Shown here piece by piece: positions 33,831-47,732 of a DNA stretch of 64,000 nucleotides. Source of the DNA: Clonostachys chloroleuca (taxonomy: Eukaryota; Ascomycota; Sordariomycetes; Hypocreales; Bionectriaceae); NCBI GenBank assembly GCA_037952775.1, contig JBANAY010000003.1, forward strand, positions 11,904,001 through 11,968,000, written 5' to 3'. Under the pieces are notes generated by a model that ran no database searches, was not told the origin of the DNA, and was given only the letters and a program-made list of their open reading frames with translations. Position numbers and translations under genes: made by a program. The first letter of the stretch is position 1. Every line of letters starts with the position of its first letter.

Positions 33831-35634
33831 ATGGTAACGTACACATATTCTGACGAGGCTGGTGATGGTGAGCCCCAAAGCAGCAGATCTACCACTCTCA
33901 AACAAGCTCTGACTTGTTTCCGTCATCTGGGGTCCTCTGCAGACGAGTTTGGGTGATTGTTCTCGTGACCATGAGAATTGTGAGGCACAGTGCCACGGGG
34001 ATGGCAATATTGCCAATACCAGGGGAGGGGGAGGGGGCCGCCGCCGTTTACCGCCCGCTTTAATGAACAAAGGGATGTATAATAAGCCAGCCGTGGAGAA
34101 CGAAGCTGAATGGAAACACCGCCTGGGTTTGAGAACGGCGATAGGGTCCGGCAAAGACATACGTGTGCGGCAGCCAACGCGCGTCGAATGAGAGGGTATC
34201 AGGACTGGGTAGACAAACGTGTACGGTTTGAGGTGGTCCATGACGCTTCACTTTCGCCCAGCCCTGTCTGTGCCCGCCTTCTGCAAGTATCACACGTGTC
34301 GGGGAAGATCCAGGGCTGCTTTGGGGGCGGCACACCTCTGAAACGGCCGATGCCAGGTTAAGGGCATGGCTTGACAGGCGCATCAGATCACATCCGTTCT
34401 GTTGGGACGAGGCCCCATATTCATTTTCCGGCCGAGTAATTCGGAAGGTACTGTCCATGTACCTTCTAAAACACTGGACGGGCTTCCACGCGCGCCCACA
34501 CTGGCAGTCTCCACCAGCCACGCATTGTGCCCCTCCTGCCCCTTTTCTCCCGTCAACTGGTCGGTCTTGTCTAGACTGGCGCATTAAATTGACCATCCGG
34601 GACAGCGCCTTTGTGTCCCCTACCCCGAAACTGACCACTCGGCTTCTCCCCCGCCCAGGTGGTGAAGGGGGACTGTGCCAGCTAGGTGGGAGCGAGGGGA
34701 GCATCCCCGGTTGGCTGAAAGTCCGCCGCCGCTCTAGAAAACTTTTTTCTTGCTCTTTACACCGTTGGGCTCTTCATTGGTGCCAGCACCTGGGCCAAAT
34801 GGAGAGATCCGCGGCTGGGGCCAGGCCAGTAGCGAGGCGAGAACGAGATGAGACCAGACTGGATGAGACACGAACAGAACAACGGTGATCGCTGTAGTTC
34901 TCCAGATCTGGGACTTAGGTATGTCGCAGTATTGATGACTTTGATCAGCAGCGCGTATCCAGCCCACCATCGCGGCTCTTCAGCCTCCATGGCCTACCCT
35001 TTTCTGTCTTTATTTATTTTTATTTTCAAACACTCTCCTTCTTTACCGATTCTAGGGACTTTAGTGGAAGGGCGAGGGGTAGGGGCGTGGCCACAGGGGT
35101 GAGCGAGCTGACAGACTGTGGAGGCTAATGACGACATGACAAGGAACAGCCTCGTGGCTCAACCCAACATCCTGGTCGGCAAATAGCGCTACCATTGGTC
35201 CGCGGAGGGCTGACCATTAAGCCATCGCGAGAAAGCGGTGCGGCCCTCCTGGATTTCCAGGTCACGAGGCCACGAGCGCAAGCCAACGTGCCAGTGAAGC
35301 CCAAGGCGGTGAGTCTGGGCCTGTCAGTCAGATGCCGCCTCACTTTTCCGATTGGATCGGGACTGCTCGAGAGAAAAAGGAAGAAGAAAAGAAAAATCTC
35401 TCGGCCGAGCGGGGATGCGTGGCGGAGCGTTTCAATTGATTGGGCTTCATTCAGTTGATACTGAAACCAAAGCAGGTGAGGGAGGGAGTTCCGGCCCGGA
35501 TGTGGCGGGATCGAGCCAGCAGCCTGACATGAATCAATTTGGCATCCACATGGCCAGCTCGTTGACATGCATGGCATGCTCAGTTATTAGCGACGGGTCA
35601 AAGCCCGGAAACATCAAACAAACGGAGCCAGTGC

Positions 35635-35647
35635 ATATATATATATA
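35635..35647. repeat. (TA)n microsatellite
   Basis: A short pure alternating AT/TA run within the gene-free stretch. Confidence 0.6.
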
Positions 35648-37905
35648 GAATAGACATGAGTAAATTCCGAGAGTCTCTCTGCTAGTCAGGGAATGCCTTC
35701 CTGCGCAAAATGACTTGCATTGCAATGAGCCGATTAAGTTCTACATGACAACGCACGGAGCCGTGATGTAATTGTTTGACAGTGACCTGGCCATTGTGTC
35801 CGGGAAAACAGACTCACGTGTCTGTCACGATTTTCCAAATTAATTAATACAAAAGACAAATAAGCCACTATGTAACCGGGGAAATGAGCGGATGTTCCAG
35901 ACCGGCCTGGCTCACCCGCACGGCTGAAAAAGAAATAAGGCGCCAGCCAGCCAGCCAGCCACCTCTTGAATGAATGAAATAATATTAATAGTCTCCCTAT
36001 TCCACATCGATGACAGCGCTCGCCCCAGTTTACTCTACTTGGTCTACATGGGGAACTGATCCCTGGCACCTTGCCCAAGGTCCTGGAATTTCGAGCTCCA
36101 TAGTAAAAGGGATCGTATGGATCTAATTACTGGGTCGCGAGCCATGCCAGAGCTAGGTTGGCGCTTAGGGGAATCTTCCGTAGACTCAGGCACCGTGCTA
36201 GCATCTACGTAAGGGTGGAAGATTCTCCTTCATTAGTTCACCTCATGCTTCTACCCCCCACTCGGCGGCCTGGATGAACAGCTAATTAGCCGGAGTCGCC
36301 TTAAGCGCCAATTTAACGTCTTCCGCCGCATCACCGCCATTCTAGAGACCTTCTCGCGGAGGGCGGAGAGGCGGAATCAAGATGGGTGTGATCTGCATCT
36401 TCAGCGCGGCTTGGCATCCTGAAGCGAGGTGATACAGGCGAAGAAGACAGCTGAGAAAGAGGGGTGGCAGCGTGCCGTTGTCGGTTCAATACGATTAATC
36501 GTGCAGGAAATCATGATTCTCATGGCCAAAGCTGGCATATCGGCACACAAGCAGGCAGGCCATCCCCATCCTTGGCACTGCGCATGTCTCCGAAATACGG
36601 CGGTTCTAGCATGTTTCTAGAAGCATTGGCCGGAATGATGTATTCGTTGCCTGTCTGACCATCTCCTGCGGTCGGCCTGGTCGATCAACGTCAGCTCGCC
36701 CGGTGTTGCACAGCAGCCTTGGTCTACACCCTCCCGGCCCCCGTCAAGGTCATCGGCCTGCCGTTATTTCACAACCTTGACTTGTCCAATCGATATCCTC
36801 TCGGGCGTTGTTCCATACTGCCTGTGCACGTCGGGCTCTCGGGCAACAGCTCCCTGTCCAACCCGGGAATGCACAACGCTGCTTCCGCGGCAGACGCCTC
36901 GCATTTCGTGAGGTTCTTAGGCCCCCTTGCTTCCTGGTCATGTCGTGGTCCCGAGCGCCAAGTCCCGCTGCATGCTCATCTGACATATCGTGTAGCTTCA
37001 GCTTGGCTCACCTCTGTTCCAGCAAGCAAGGGAAGCTGAGCACCCCTAGCGTACCATTGGCTGTCCTATCGGGTGCCAGGAACGTGCAACAGACAGGACG
37101 TCACCACCACTTGCTTGATTGATGTGGTGAGAATGATGTAAAACGGTCTGCGCGCGGTGACTGGTGGGGGACAAGACCAGGGAAGGGAAAATCGCCCATG
37201 ATGCTGCATTGCCCACAACCTCATCACTGCCTGCCTACCACACATCCCTTGTACGCGGGCAATCACACACAGGCAATCACTCTCCTCTCATACACACACA
37301 CTCGCTGCGCGCAAACACACACGTGGGTGTATGTATGTACGTACATGTAAGTACGGAGCCATGCAAGCACACGCAGCCACGCATGCGCACACCACACGCA
37401 TGCTTTGCTACCTATATAATTACACACCGAACGAAGCCGGGTGATTCAATTGGTGTCCGGTCCCGTCTAGTGCGCGAACCAGGTCATCAGCCTCCATTCA
37501 CAACCTAAGTGAAATGCACTCTTCTCCGGGGTCGTGATTCAATTCCCCTCCCGAAGAGTCAGACTTGCGGTCGGGCCGGCACGAAGCTCTCATGACCAGT
37601 TTCACAGCCCCATAGCTACCTAGCTGTCGCTGTGAAAAATAAATAAATCGAGGATGACTTACACCGCCTCTACACACAAGTCTCTCTCGACCGACATTGA
37701 TTGGCTGGGATAGAGCCGTATGCGTTGTTCTCCCGCATCGAAGCGCCTGTGACACGCTTTGCTGCCAGCGCCAGCCGGACGTTTTCCCATCATCCAGCGA
37801 CGTCCAACGTGGGCGGGATGAGGAGAAGGGGAGCAGAAGGAGGAGGAGGCAGACAGGCATGCGGTCATGATCTAAGCAAGTAATCTAGCGTCTATCTTAG
37901 GCAAA

Positions 37906-37917
37906 CCCCCCCCCCCC
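37906..37917 (+). repeat. C12 homopolymer
   Basis: Twelve C in a row in gene-free DNA; the reported length should be treated as uncertain. Confidence 0.6.
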
Positions 37918-40794
37918 TTCCCTTCCTGACGGCGTCCGTGGCCAGATCCGTGGTTGATGCTACCACGGTATTCGTCCAGGGTCGCATCGGATCCAAGACA
38001 CGAAGCAGGAAAATATCGGTTTCTCACAAGCGATCCGGATCCTTGCAGCAATCCCGCCCATTGTGTTCTTCTCGTAACGGCAGGCTCGCATGCACTTGCG
38101 GGCATCTCCAAGGTGATCCTTTTCTTACATGTCGCATCCGCGTCCGGATAGATGCATGCATGCTGTGACGGTTGATGCGATGGATACCTACTTTCCTCTT
38201 CCCGCCGGACGCAACACCACATGGCATGGCATGTGGAATGCATTGATTGATCAATCGGGTAGCAGGCTGGTTAGTTTAGGCAGTAGGCGATTCGTTTCCA
38301 GCATCCGAAATCACAATCGAATCTTTTCGGTGACTAGCGGAATCGCTAGTGTCAATGCCACATCATACCCCGGTGTGCCCTGCCCTACTAACAGTACGGC
38401 TGCGTGTGTGCGACGGGACAATATGCAAGAATTGCTCGGCGACGGGTTTCAAAAGCGCTTAGAATAGAAGAAGAGTCATAGAGGGTCGACAACGACGCTT
38501 GTTATGCTGTTTCCGCCCCTATATCGCGCGGTGATCACGACTCGGCGCTTACCAGTCGGCCTCTGGTTGCTGACCACGTCAAAAGGGCATTTTGGAGCCA
38601 GTGCCCAGCTGGCATATCCGTGGCTTAGAGACGGATTTTTTTCTTCCTGGCCCGTGAGCTGACGATGTGATGAGACGACGACGGGCCAGCCCCCTTCCCC
38701 ACCAAGACTGGTATTGACATCAGTTGATACACAGACCCAACACTGCACGACGGTTGCCGCATAGACTGTTCACCCATGAGAGAAAGTCGGGCATTGAAAT
38801 GGCAATTAGCACCCTGGCACAGTTTACGAGGTTGGAAATTGTGGTATAATTAATTTTTTCTTCTTTGTAGAGTAGGACAGCGCTAACGACTGAGCTTGTA
38901 GGCAATTAGCCAGCATCTGTCATCTCAGCCCAGCTTCGGTCATGATGAACAATATACGCCGAACTCCCATATAGTTGGGAACTGGAAAAAGCAATAGAGC
39001 GTGACTATACCGAATGAGCGTAGAACAATAGAACAGCCAGCCCACCCACCGCCACGGCAATTGGCAAGGTATCTGCCCAGCTGTAGGTTTAGGCACCTTA
39101 TTTCCTTGGTGCGAGTATTCGGTAAGCCACCCCCTTCTGCTGCTCTCACCTCAATATGCAGGAGAATGCAGAGCCAGAGCCTGCGCAAGGCGAGCCAGAC
39201 AGGGAAGCGGGAGAGCTAGACAGCAACAGCAAGGCAGCGTGCAGAACCAAGGCCAAGCAATGCAAACCCCCAGAGGCGTTTCACCCGTCGCCCGTCACTC
39301 GTCACTCTTCGTGCAGACGCTGGCTCTGGCTGGCTCAATCTCCCCGGTTGCACGCTATCATAATTGACTGCTGGATCTTATACCCCCCTGCTCGCTGCGC
39401 TTCTCGCTCACCCGCCCTGGGCTGGCCAGGCTTCACCTTACCTCACTGTTACACGTTGTTGTGCTTGACTTCCGCCCCGCCCTCCCCCTCTTCTGGGTCC
39501 TCTTTCGAAAGAGGATGGCTTCGACGGAATTGTCTTGGGTTGGGCTGGGTCCATCCTGTCCCTCGGATTGTCACACCCGGCCAGCGCTCGGCAGGCCAGC
39601 CCCTGTCGCACGCCAACAGGTACCTCGAATGTATCCTCTGCTGCTCCATCTTCCATGTTGCCGCCGGAAGCCTCGCCCTAGCCTGAGGCCTACTGAACAG
39701 CGCACTAAAATTGAGCTACGCCATCAAATTCAGCAGGACAACTTGACACCCACTAGTTTCCCCCCATCTCCTTCAGAAATGAGTTCTCCGTAAGGCAGCC
39801 TTGGCAGTACCCAAGACCTGGGAAGGGAACCTTGCGTTATGCAGCAAGGGTGCCTCGTTTCCTTCTGACTGGTAAAAAGGAACAAAAGCAAAGAACCCAA
39901 AAAAAAGTCTTTTGCTTCACCCCCAAGCACTCACCCCCTTCTCCCACTCCCCTCAAATCTTTCGACCACGCACGCCCTCCCCCCCCTGGATGATGCCCAT
40001 GCTTTGACCCTGGACCAAGCGTCCATGGATCTCTACCTCCAGTCAGGTGGCTCTCGAGATCAACCTCCTAGCCATTACTCATGTCACCGCCTCCCTGAGA
40101 TCTTTGGAGCCCTAGCACGGTGAATCCGTAGCCTTTCTACTAACATGGCGAGTACGAGCACTTGGCCTCACACCGGTTGTGATCCCCGGCATATGGCCCG
40201 CCGCCCATGCTCCATATGACGGCTTTATTGCTTATTACCCTAATGGGCCTTGTTTGATAATTTGGATGTGAACTCTATGGGCCGGGCGTGCAAGGGTACT
40301 AGTTGCTTGCTCTTGATTCTTTCATATAGTATATGACCTGGCCGGTGTCCACATCATTCTTGTTGGCACAAACACTCCCTCTTCTTTTCTGCCCAAGAGA
40401 CAGACCGTCATACCTTGCTCTCGTGTATACATAAACATAGCCTCCGTGACTACTTCTCCTCTAGTCAAGACACCGCAATACTTCCTCTTCATCTTTGCCT
40501 TCCTCCTACTACTGTCCCTCCACGGCATCACCATTTAGACACACAAGTGCTACCGCCTCTTATCTGGACTTTTTACTCGGTTTCACCTGTTCTCCTTTAC
40601 AACCTGGGAACGGACTAGAGCAGCTCTTCCTGCCTCAGCATTCACCACTGTCCTTCCAGACGCCATCACTTCAACCAAAGGACTTCACACCACAGCAAGT
40701 CGGGACTTATCTCGTTGCTGAGCCGTTATTGAATGGGGGTTTGCGTACTGGTATAGGGCTTCAACTACAGGACTCGCAGTCTTTGCTTGTCAAA

Positions 40795-42788
40795 ATGAGG
40801 AGATACGGTTCAATTGCTCCCTCCGTCGGGAGCGAGGCCAAGGCCACTCCTCCCTTCCCCGCAAAACAGATGTTTGTTCTGGGTAAGTTTTTCTAACCTC
40901 GCACGGACGGCTGCCTTGGTCGGCTTTTCTCACAATTCTTGTAGCCTGCTGCCGGATATGCGAGCCAATTGCTTTCATGTCCATCTTCCCCTACATCTAC
41001 TACATGATTGAGGACTTCCACATCACGGATGACGCAAGCAAGATCTCGGTGTATGCTGGCATGGTCACCTCGGCCTTCACTCTGGCGGAATTCGCGACTG
41101 GTGTTCTGTGGGGGAAGCTCAGCGACAAGATTGGTCGCAAGCCGGTTCTGCTCTCTGGTCTCGTTGGAACGGCAATCAGCGTCCTGATTTTTGGTTTTGC
41201 TCCCAACCTGCCGGTTGCGCTCCTCGCTCGAGCTCTTGGTGGACTTCTCAATGGGTATGTGCGCGTGGTATGAGACGACGGTGGAATGAGGCTGATTGGA
41301 AATCGCATAGAAATATCGGTGTGTTGCAGACGACGGTGGCGGAGTTGGTCACGGTCAAGGAACACCAGCGTAGGCCTCCCATCCCACCCTCCTTGTTGCG
41401 AAGGGCGAACCTTGAATTTTGACTGACTTTTCCAAACAGCCCGAGCTTACACAATTATGCCAATGGTCTGGTGTATTGGGTATGTAGCCACCCCGCAAGA
41501 TTTGAGGCGTTCTTAATCGCTGACTAGCATCGCAATAGTTCCATTATAGGCCCGATGATTGGAGGCGCTCTAGCCCGTCCTTGCATCAGCTATCCGGAAA
41601 TCTTCGCCCGCGGAACCATCTGGGACCGCTACCCCTACCTCCTGCCTAACCTGTTCAGTGCATTCATGGTGTTAATCGGAGTCGTGGTGGGCATCCTGTT
41701 TCTCGAGGAGACGCACGCCATGAAGAAGAACGAAAAAGATCGCGGCAGGCAAGTGGGAGATTACATTAGTGCTAAACTCTCCGCCCTCGGCCCATTCAAC
41801 TCGGGAGATCGCGCGCCAGAGAAGCAGAGCCTTATCCGCAGCTCATGGAACAGCGTCCAGGATGAAGAATTCGACGAAAGCTTGCCCGTCTACCGCAGTC
41901 AAGATAGCTCGCCTCGCCTGTCACCTCAGGAAGACCCAGAACTCGCCGTACCTGCTCCCATCAGTGGGCCTGGTACACCTGGTTTCAAGACGTTCACCAA
42001 ACCAGTCATCATGAACATCATCTCTTACGGCATTCTTGCTTTGTGAGTAGAGCTTGGATATCTGTCTGTCGGTGGAGGAGGGAAATGACAAACTAACCAT
42101 CTATAGCCACACAATGACATTCGATCAGCTTCTCCCCGTCTTTCTCAGTACCGCTCCGCCCAAGCACCCGGTCAATGAGCTCCCATTCAAGTTTGTCGAC
42201 GGATTTGGTCTGGAAACGAAGACAATCGGAGTGATCATGTCTATCCAGGGCATCTACTCCCTTTTCTCGAACTACGTCATTGTCGCGCCAGTTACTCGAA
42301 AATTGGGTTCCCTTCGATTGTTCCGAATTCTCGCCCTCTCTTACTTTGCACTGTACTTTGTGACGCCTTATCTTGTTCTCGTCCCGGAGAAGTTCAGAAT
42401 GCCGGCGATTTATCTTCTGGTTATCTGGAAGTGCACTTTCTCGACCATGGCCTACCCCAGCAACGCCATTCTCCTTGCCAACTCAGCACCATCGAAGCAA
42501 GTTCTCGGCACAATCAATGGGATCGCGGCCTCGACAGCAAGCTTGTGCCGAGCGATGGGTCCGACACTTTCCGGCTTGTTGTACGCTCTTGGACTACGAA
42601 CCGGCTACTCTGGCTTGGCTTGGTGGTTCAGCGCCATTGTCAGTATGGTCGGAGCCTACCTGAGCTTGCAAATCACCGAGGGCGGCGGACACCTGGACGC
42701 AAAGGTCGACGTGTTGGAGGCGCTGGAGGACGAGCCACTGCTGGTCGACTACGACGACGACGACTTCCAACCCTCAGACTCGGCCTAA
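40795..42788 (+). CDS. Major facilitator superfamily transporter (DHA1-like, YCR023C/ZIFL type)
   Basis: Membrane transporter, probably a proton antiporter; substrate unknown. Exons 40795-40882, 40945-41254, 41311-41369, 41440-41479, 41539-42042 and 42107-42788, all phases consistent, 560 residues. About twelve hydrophobic helices are readable, with the MFS loop signature GKLSDKIGRKPV between TM2 and TM3 and a long charged cytosolic loop between TM6 and TM7 (KKNEKDRGRQVGDY to about PGTPGFKTF). The C-terminus is acidic (VDYDDDDFQPSD). The opening RICEPIAFMSIFPYIYYMI is typical of the fungal group related to plant ZIFL and yeast YCR023C. The frame is open 300 bases upstream without a supported start, so ATG 40795 was chosen. 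The leader is strongly C/T-rich. A Zn2Cys6 regulator follows on the same strand. Confidence 0.9.
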
Positions 42789-44556
42789 GCGGGTAGGTTG
42801 GCCCGGGCCACGGCAGTTTCACCTGATGCGTCACGAATTTTCTCGGTCCCTCTTCTCACAATAAAACAATACCCACTTGACTTAAACGGCGAACATTTTA
42901 TGGATTGGTTTTGAAGCGGCACGTTTGCCCTTTCCTACATTCATGCAGCATGGACTTCTTCCCATGGAATGGGATTTCTTTTGGATTTTCTCTTTTCACT
43001 CTTATATAGACAAGCGCACGTCACCCTCGGACGGAACATTCTCACGGCATGCGGCGGCGCAAAACACATGAGGAATTTGGTATTTTTTGGCATATTTGGA
43101 ATTTTCTATTTTGGTTCATTTGATTTCACTTAGCTTGTTTCTCTTACTCCCCTTTAATTCGAAGGCGGGGCCTCTCTTTCTTTCTTGTCTTGCGTTTCAC
43201 AGCATGGGCGTTTCAACCCCCTGAGAGCCAACTGGATTGGTCATCGGGGAGCATTTGGAACTAGATATGGGTTTTTGGGTCAGCTCGGAAGCGGTGGGAA
43301 AAAAAACATCTTGTTGCGCGTTCTTTCATGTGGGCGAATTTTCGTCCTGGTAAACGAAGGGGTGGTTTTGGGGATTTCTGATATAGGTTTTAAGATTGGC
43401 CAAGATACTGACTACGCGGTCGGGGATACTTGGCTACTAATGCAGGCGATTGAGCAAAGCAATTCATCTTGAGTGTCTTCTGAAAATTCGTGAAGTAAAT
43501 GTGTAGCTTGAAGAGATCATTTGGGCCTGTCACTCCATATGTCCGCCCATTCCCCGAGATGCTCCACCTCATAAACGGGAATGGTCTATGGGAAGAATAC
43601 AGCAATAACCAAGTCTATCTAGACGGGAACGAAGGCAGATACCGAGAATCCAACGGTTATTGACATGCTGGTTGAATTGTGTGCAATATCAAGATCAATC
43701 TATTTACGTAGCCAAATTAAGGAGGTCCTAATCGTTACCGGTAGCTCAATCTTGGGAGCTAAGTTAGCGGGCAACCGATAAGCAGCAGTTGCACCGTTGG
43801 ATTGGTCATCGCATGCGTTGGTTGGCTCCCCCTCAACGATATCAGCTTGGATCTCTGAAATCTGCTGCCGAGGCTAGACGAGCTGCTGATAGGCCAATGA
43901 CAGTTTAACCCCAGGGCCGGCCCTCTGCAGACTCGCTCCTGTTGGTGTGCGGGGGCGGCGCATCGGCTCCATCTTCTTATCAGCAAAGCTGGACCCCCAA
44001 CCTGCTGTGCTCTGTAAGTACCAACTGCAGGACTCCGTGCCGGCCTGCCCAGAGGATTGGCCTTGCCCGTCCATGTCCGTCCTGCCCTGCACCTGACCCA
44101 GACCACGATCTTCACGCAAGCAACCACCCGGGCGAGGCTCAAACCAAGCAGCAGAGACTCCTGGATCGCGTGCAGCCCGCGGACCTTTACCAGCTGTGTT
44201 AAGAGCCCTGCCCCAGAGCGCATCGTCATTGTCATGATTATTTTGCGACCCAGGCTGCCTTCTAGCCCGCTCACCGATCGTGCTGCATCACCGAGCAGCA
44301 GCACAATGGCATATTGGCAAAGCGCTGTGGCTCCACGATAGAATTGTATCCCAACTGCCGGCTCATACGTACACCGGCCCAAGTACCTTATTCACTGTTC
44401 CTGTGCCCGAATTGATGTGAGTTGGGAGCCGAGCCCGCCCGGCCTTTTTCTCTGGCCTCTTGTGTGTGCGTGTGTGTGTCTCTATATGCTGACGCCATCC
44501 GGCCAGACCAACCCCAGCATTCTCGAATCCCCTCATCGCCCATCCGCGATCACACT
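42789..44556. other. Intergenic region
   Basis: 1.77 kb between two plus-strand genes. No supported gene; open frames here lack ATG starts or family motifs. A TG-rich stretch (about 44460-44480) lies in the probable leader of the next gene. Confidence 0.5.
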
Positions 44557-47500
44557 ATGCCTTCGCATGGCCCTCCTTCGCCAAATGTGCAGCCGGCCAA
44601 GCGCCAGAGACAGTCCTCCTTTGACGATCCCTCACCGCGCGATGGGCAGACGAGCCCGTCCGACCAGCTGAGCGAAGCTGCGAGCGCCGGCGCTGGCTCC
44701 CAGGCGGCCAAGAGCGGGCAGAGCAGCAACTTCCGCAATGTGAGCGCATGCAACCGCTGCAGGCTGCGCAAGAACCGTTGCGACCAGAGACTGCCGAGTT
44801 GTGCGAGCTGCGCCAAAGCTGGTGTCGCATGCGTCGGGTACGACCCGATCACGAAGAAGGAGATTCCTCGCAGGTATGCTTCATTGAGGACGGTCGGGAC
44901 ATGCGGTGGAGGGGAAAATCTTGGATGGAGAAGAAACAATGCTGACGTATTTCGTTTTCTAACTAGTTATGTGTATTACCTCGAAACCCGTGTCGAGCAG
45001 CTCGAAAACCTTCTCAAGTATCACGATATTTCCTTCCCTCCAGCCGAGAGCCTGGATACATGCTCCCGTCCCTCCAACGATACGACTCGCGCCTCGACCG
45101 CCGAGAAGAAACAGCTTAGCAATCCAGTAGAACTGGAGAACCGCGTGCTCTCAAATGCTCGCAATCAATCTGTTGATACGCTGAGCCCAAAGAAGTCGGA
45201 GCAGAGCCCGGCCATGCTCAATATCGTCAGCCCTTCAAAACCTCGGTCATTGGCATCCGCATCCGGGGTGTCATTCGCCCGAGTTGTTTTTGCTGCCGTG
45301 CAATATTCGGTGGCAGACCAGAATGGATCTTCGGATCGCCCCGGGACCCGTCAACCCAGTATAGGAGGTCACACGTCGATGCGCGATTCCTTCTTCGGCC
45401 TACATACGAAACCTACCATCAAGCCCGCTCCATTCCCCAGTCGCGAAGTTGGGTTCCGGCTTGTCACACTGTACTTTGAACACGCCAACCCCCAGATCCC
45501 CATCTTGCACCGGGGCGAATTCATGAACATGTTTGAGCGAGCGTACGCCAATCCTGCCGAGGTGTGTGGCGCGAGGGAATCGTACATGCTCAACATGGTG
45601 TTTGCCATTGGGTGTGGAGTTATCGTCGGAGAGCCAGTCAAGACCGAGGCTTCGGGGGATGGGCCAAGCAAGGGCCAGTCGCAACCCGAAGAGTACCATG
45701 CGAGTGCCATTGTCCACCTAGAGTCGTGTCTGAGTAACAGCGGAGGGGGTTTGGAGGTTCTACAGGCTGTACTTCTCCTCGCTAACTTCGCACTCCTTCG
45801 TCCGGTGCCTCCGGGCCTGTGGTAAGCTGCACTCTGTTTCCCTTTGCTCAGATACTCTTGTGTCCGTTTCTCTTGTTGCCCTTTCTGGAAATAGATTGCT
45901 AAGTATTCGACACAGGTACATCATTGGTGTTGCTGTACGGTTAGCCGTGGATCTTGGTCTGCACCATGAAGACAGCGGCGACTCAGACACTTTCGGAGAC
46001 GTCTCCGAAGCCGAGCAAAGCAACGAAAACCGTCCGCGAGAGGGCAGTGCGCAGGAGCGCGGACGGCGACTCTGGCTACGCGACATGAGACGGAGGCTGT
46101 GGTGGTGCACCTACTCTTTTGATCGACTTGTCAGTACCTGTGTTGGTCGGCCTTTTGGAGTTAGCGATCAGGTCATCACTATGGAGCTTCCTTCACTGCT
46201 AGATGATGATTACATCACGCCAGCCGGCATAATCGAGCCCTCACTAGATGAGCGGCGCCCAAGCTACAAGCACGTAGCACACCACTACTTCCGACTTCGC
46301 ATGCTGCAGTCTGAGATTCTGCAAGTACTTCAATACAACCAAACACAGATAGCGAGGGCGCATAGCACAGGGATAGTATACCCGGAAATGCACACCACTC
46401 ATCTGCCCTCACCGTTCTTGGTGAAGTTTGACTCATACAGATCCTGGCGGCGGAGTATTGATGAGAGGCTTCTGAACTGGAAGCTGTCAGCACCCACGAG
46501 GCATGAAACTGGTGTGGCCTTTTCTACGGAATTTTTAGAGCTCAACTATTGGCAAGCGATAATCTTGCTCTACAGGCAAAGTTTGAGTGTTCCTGCCATG
46601 TTCGAGGGAGAATATAACACTTCAAACGAGGTAGATAGCCCTCGAGGATTTACCACTACCGAGCTACGAGAAGATGAAGATCGAATATACATCAAAGTGG
46701 CAGAGGCAGGACAGAAGATTTTACGCATATATCGGCAACTCCATCTCAGTGGCCTCGTTAGTTACACGTACCTCTCTACCCATCACCTGTTCACAGCCGG
46801 CATATCATATCTCTACGCTATTTGGCACTCGCCCTTGGTACGAAGTCGATTGGTACGTTCACAACATTAACGAACCCCCAGTTCCTACCTTATATCTGTT
46901 TTTCTTCTTCTTTCTTTTCTTTCTCTGGTAATGAGTCTAACCTGCTTTCTAGACGATGGACGAGGTAGACTTCACTGTACTTGCTGCCAAGTCTGTTTTC
47001 ACAGACATGATTGATAAATGCCCCCCAGCTGAGACTTGCCGTGATGCATTTGACCGGACTGCCAGAGCAACGATAAAAATGGCCAATGCGAACGGCGGCT
47101 TTGGCAACCTCTCTGATCCACAAATCCAAAGGACACAGTCCAACAACTGGGGCTCAACATCAGATACTTCGGGGCATCATCCGGCTCGTCACAGAAGTCG
47201 GCCATCGGATCAGCAGCAGTTCCAGTTTGATCTCTCCCTTTCAGATAACCTATCATCACCCACACTCTCCATAGCAGGCGATGTATCACGCCCGTCGCCG
47301 CCTGTATCCGTAAACAAGAATTTCGAGACCGACTACGGAATGTCTGCCCGGAGCGGACAGAGCCCGGCGGATCGTATAGCAGCAAACCGAGAGGCTCCCG
47401 GCCCCTCCATGGCTTCTGGGGGGCGTCGCTTAGAACCGGTCGCAAACACTTCAGGCTCAGGCTCAGGCAACCACACCATGAGTCAACAATTTGGCCTCCA

Positions 47501-47732
47501 AGGTACCATGGACTACCCCGACGCCCATTCGATGGACTTTCTCCAAGATCTAGGCGCTCGGAACGGAGCGTTTGGCAACGTGGATCAAAACCAGGTCGAT
47601 CTAGGGTTCGGCCTGAACTGGGAGGTACCCAACGAGTACGGCGAGGGACAGCAGCAGATGAATCCCTTTGATACCTTTTTCTTCGGCGGGCAGCAAGGCG
47701 GGAATAGTAACGGTGGAGGTATGGGCATGTGA
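44557..47732 (+). CDS. Zn(II)2Cys6 transcription factor, PPR1-like
   Basis: Nuclear DNA-binding regulator. Exons 44557-44873, 44967-45821, 45916-46852 and 46953-47732, 962 residues. The zinc cluster has Cys65, 68, 75, 82, 85 and 92 in exact CX2CX6CX6CX2CX6C spacing. The next part, YDPITKKEIPRSYVYYLETRVEQLENLL, closely resembles the linker and coiled coil of yeast Ppr1 (pyrimidine pathway activator). The fungal-specific middle domain is clear (ATLYFEHANP-like region, then LWYIIGVAVRLAVDLGLHHE, then RRRLWWCTYSFDRLVSTCVGRP). The last 200 residues are Gln/Gly/Ser/Asn-rich and may activate transcription. The start is the only ATG before the finger. Target genes are unknown; purine/pyrimidine control is only suggested by the Ppr1 likeness, and the upstream transporter is a possible target. 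Confidence 0.9.

Larger units (their letters stand above)
27951..40794. other. 12.8-kb stretch with no supported gene
   Basis: Neither strand shows an open frame with convincing family motifs, a good start and splice support; the longest frames (up to about 214 codons) lack ATG starts or have chance-like composition. The base composition is balanced, not AT-rich, so it does not look like classic RIP-mutated repeat. It contains a dispersed repeat copy (28761-28830), an inverted repeat with telomere-like words (33764-33830), a G-rich tract (34022-34040), a (TA)n run (35635-35647), CA/TG-rich DNA (37270-37350), a C12 run (37906-37917) and a C/T-rich zone (about 40370-40640) leading into the transporter. 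Confidence 0.55.

Noticed and set aside
34060..34704. 214-codon minus-strand frame in the gene-free stretch
   Set aside because: Chance-like composition and no recognised domain.
39156..39686. 176-codon plus-strand frame with ATG upstream of the transporter
   Set aside because: Composition rich in Cys/Trp/Pro/Ser without motif or splice support; looks like chance.
40495..40794. In-frame upstream extension of the transporter
   Set aside because: No ATG supporting it and it is C/T-rich like a leader; family homology starts after 40795.
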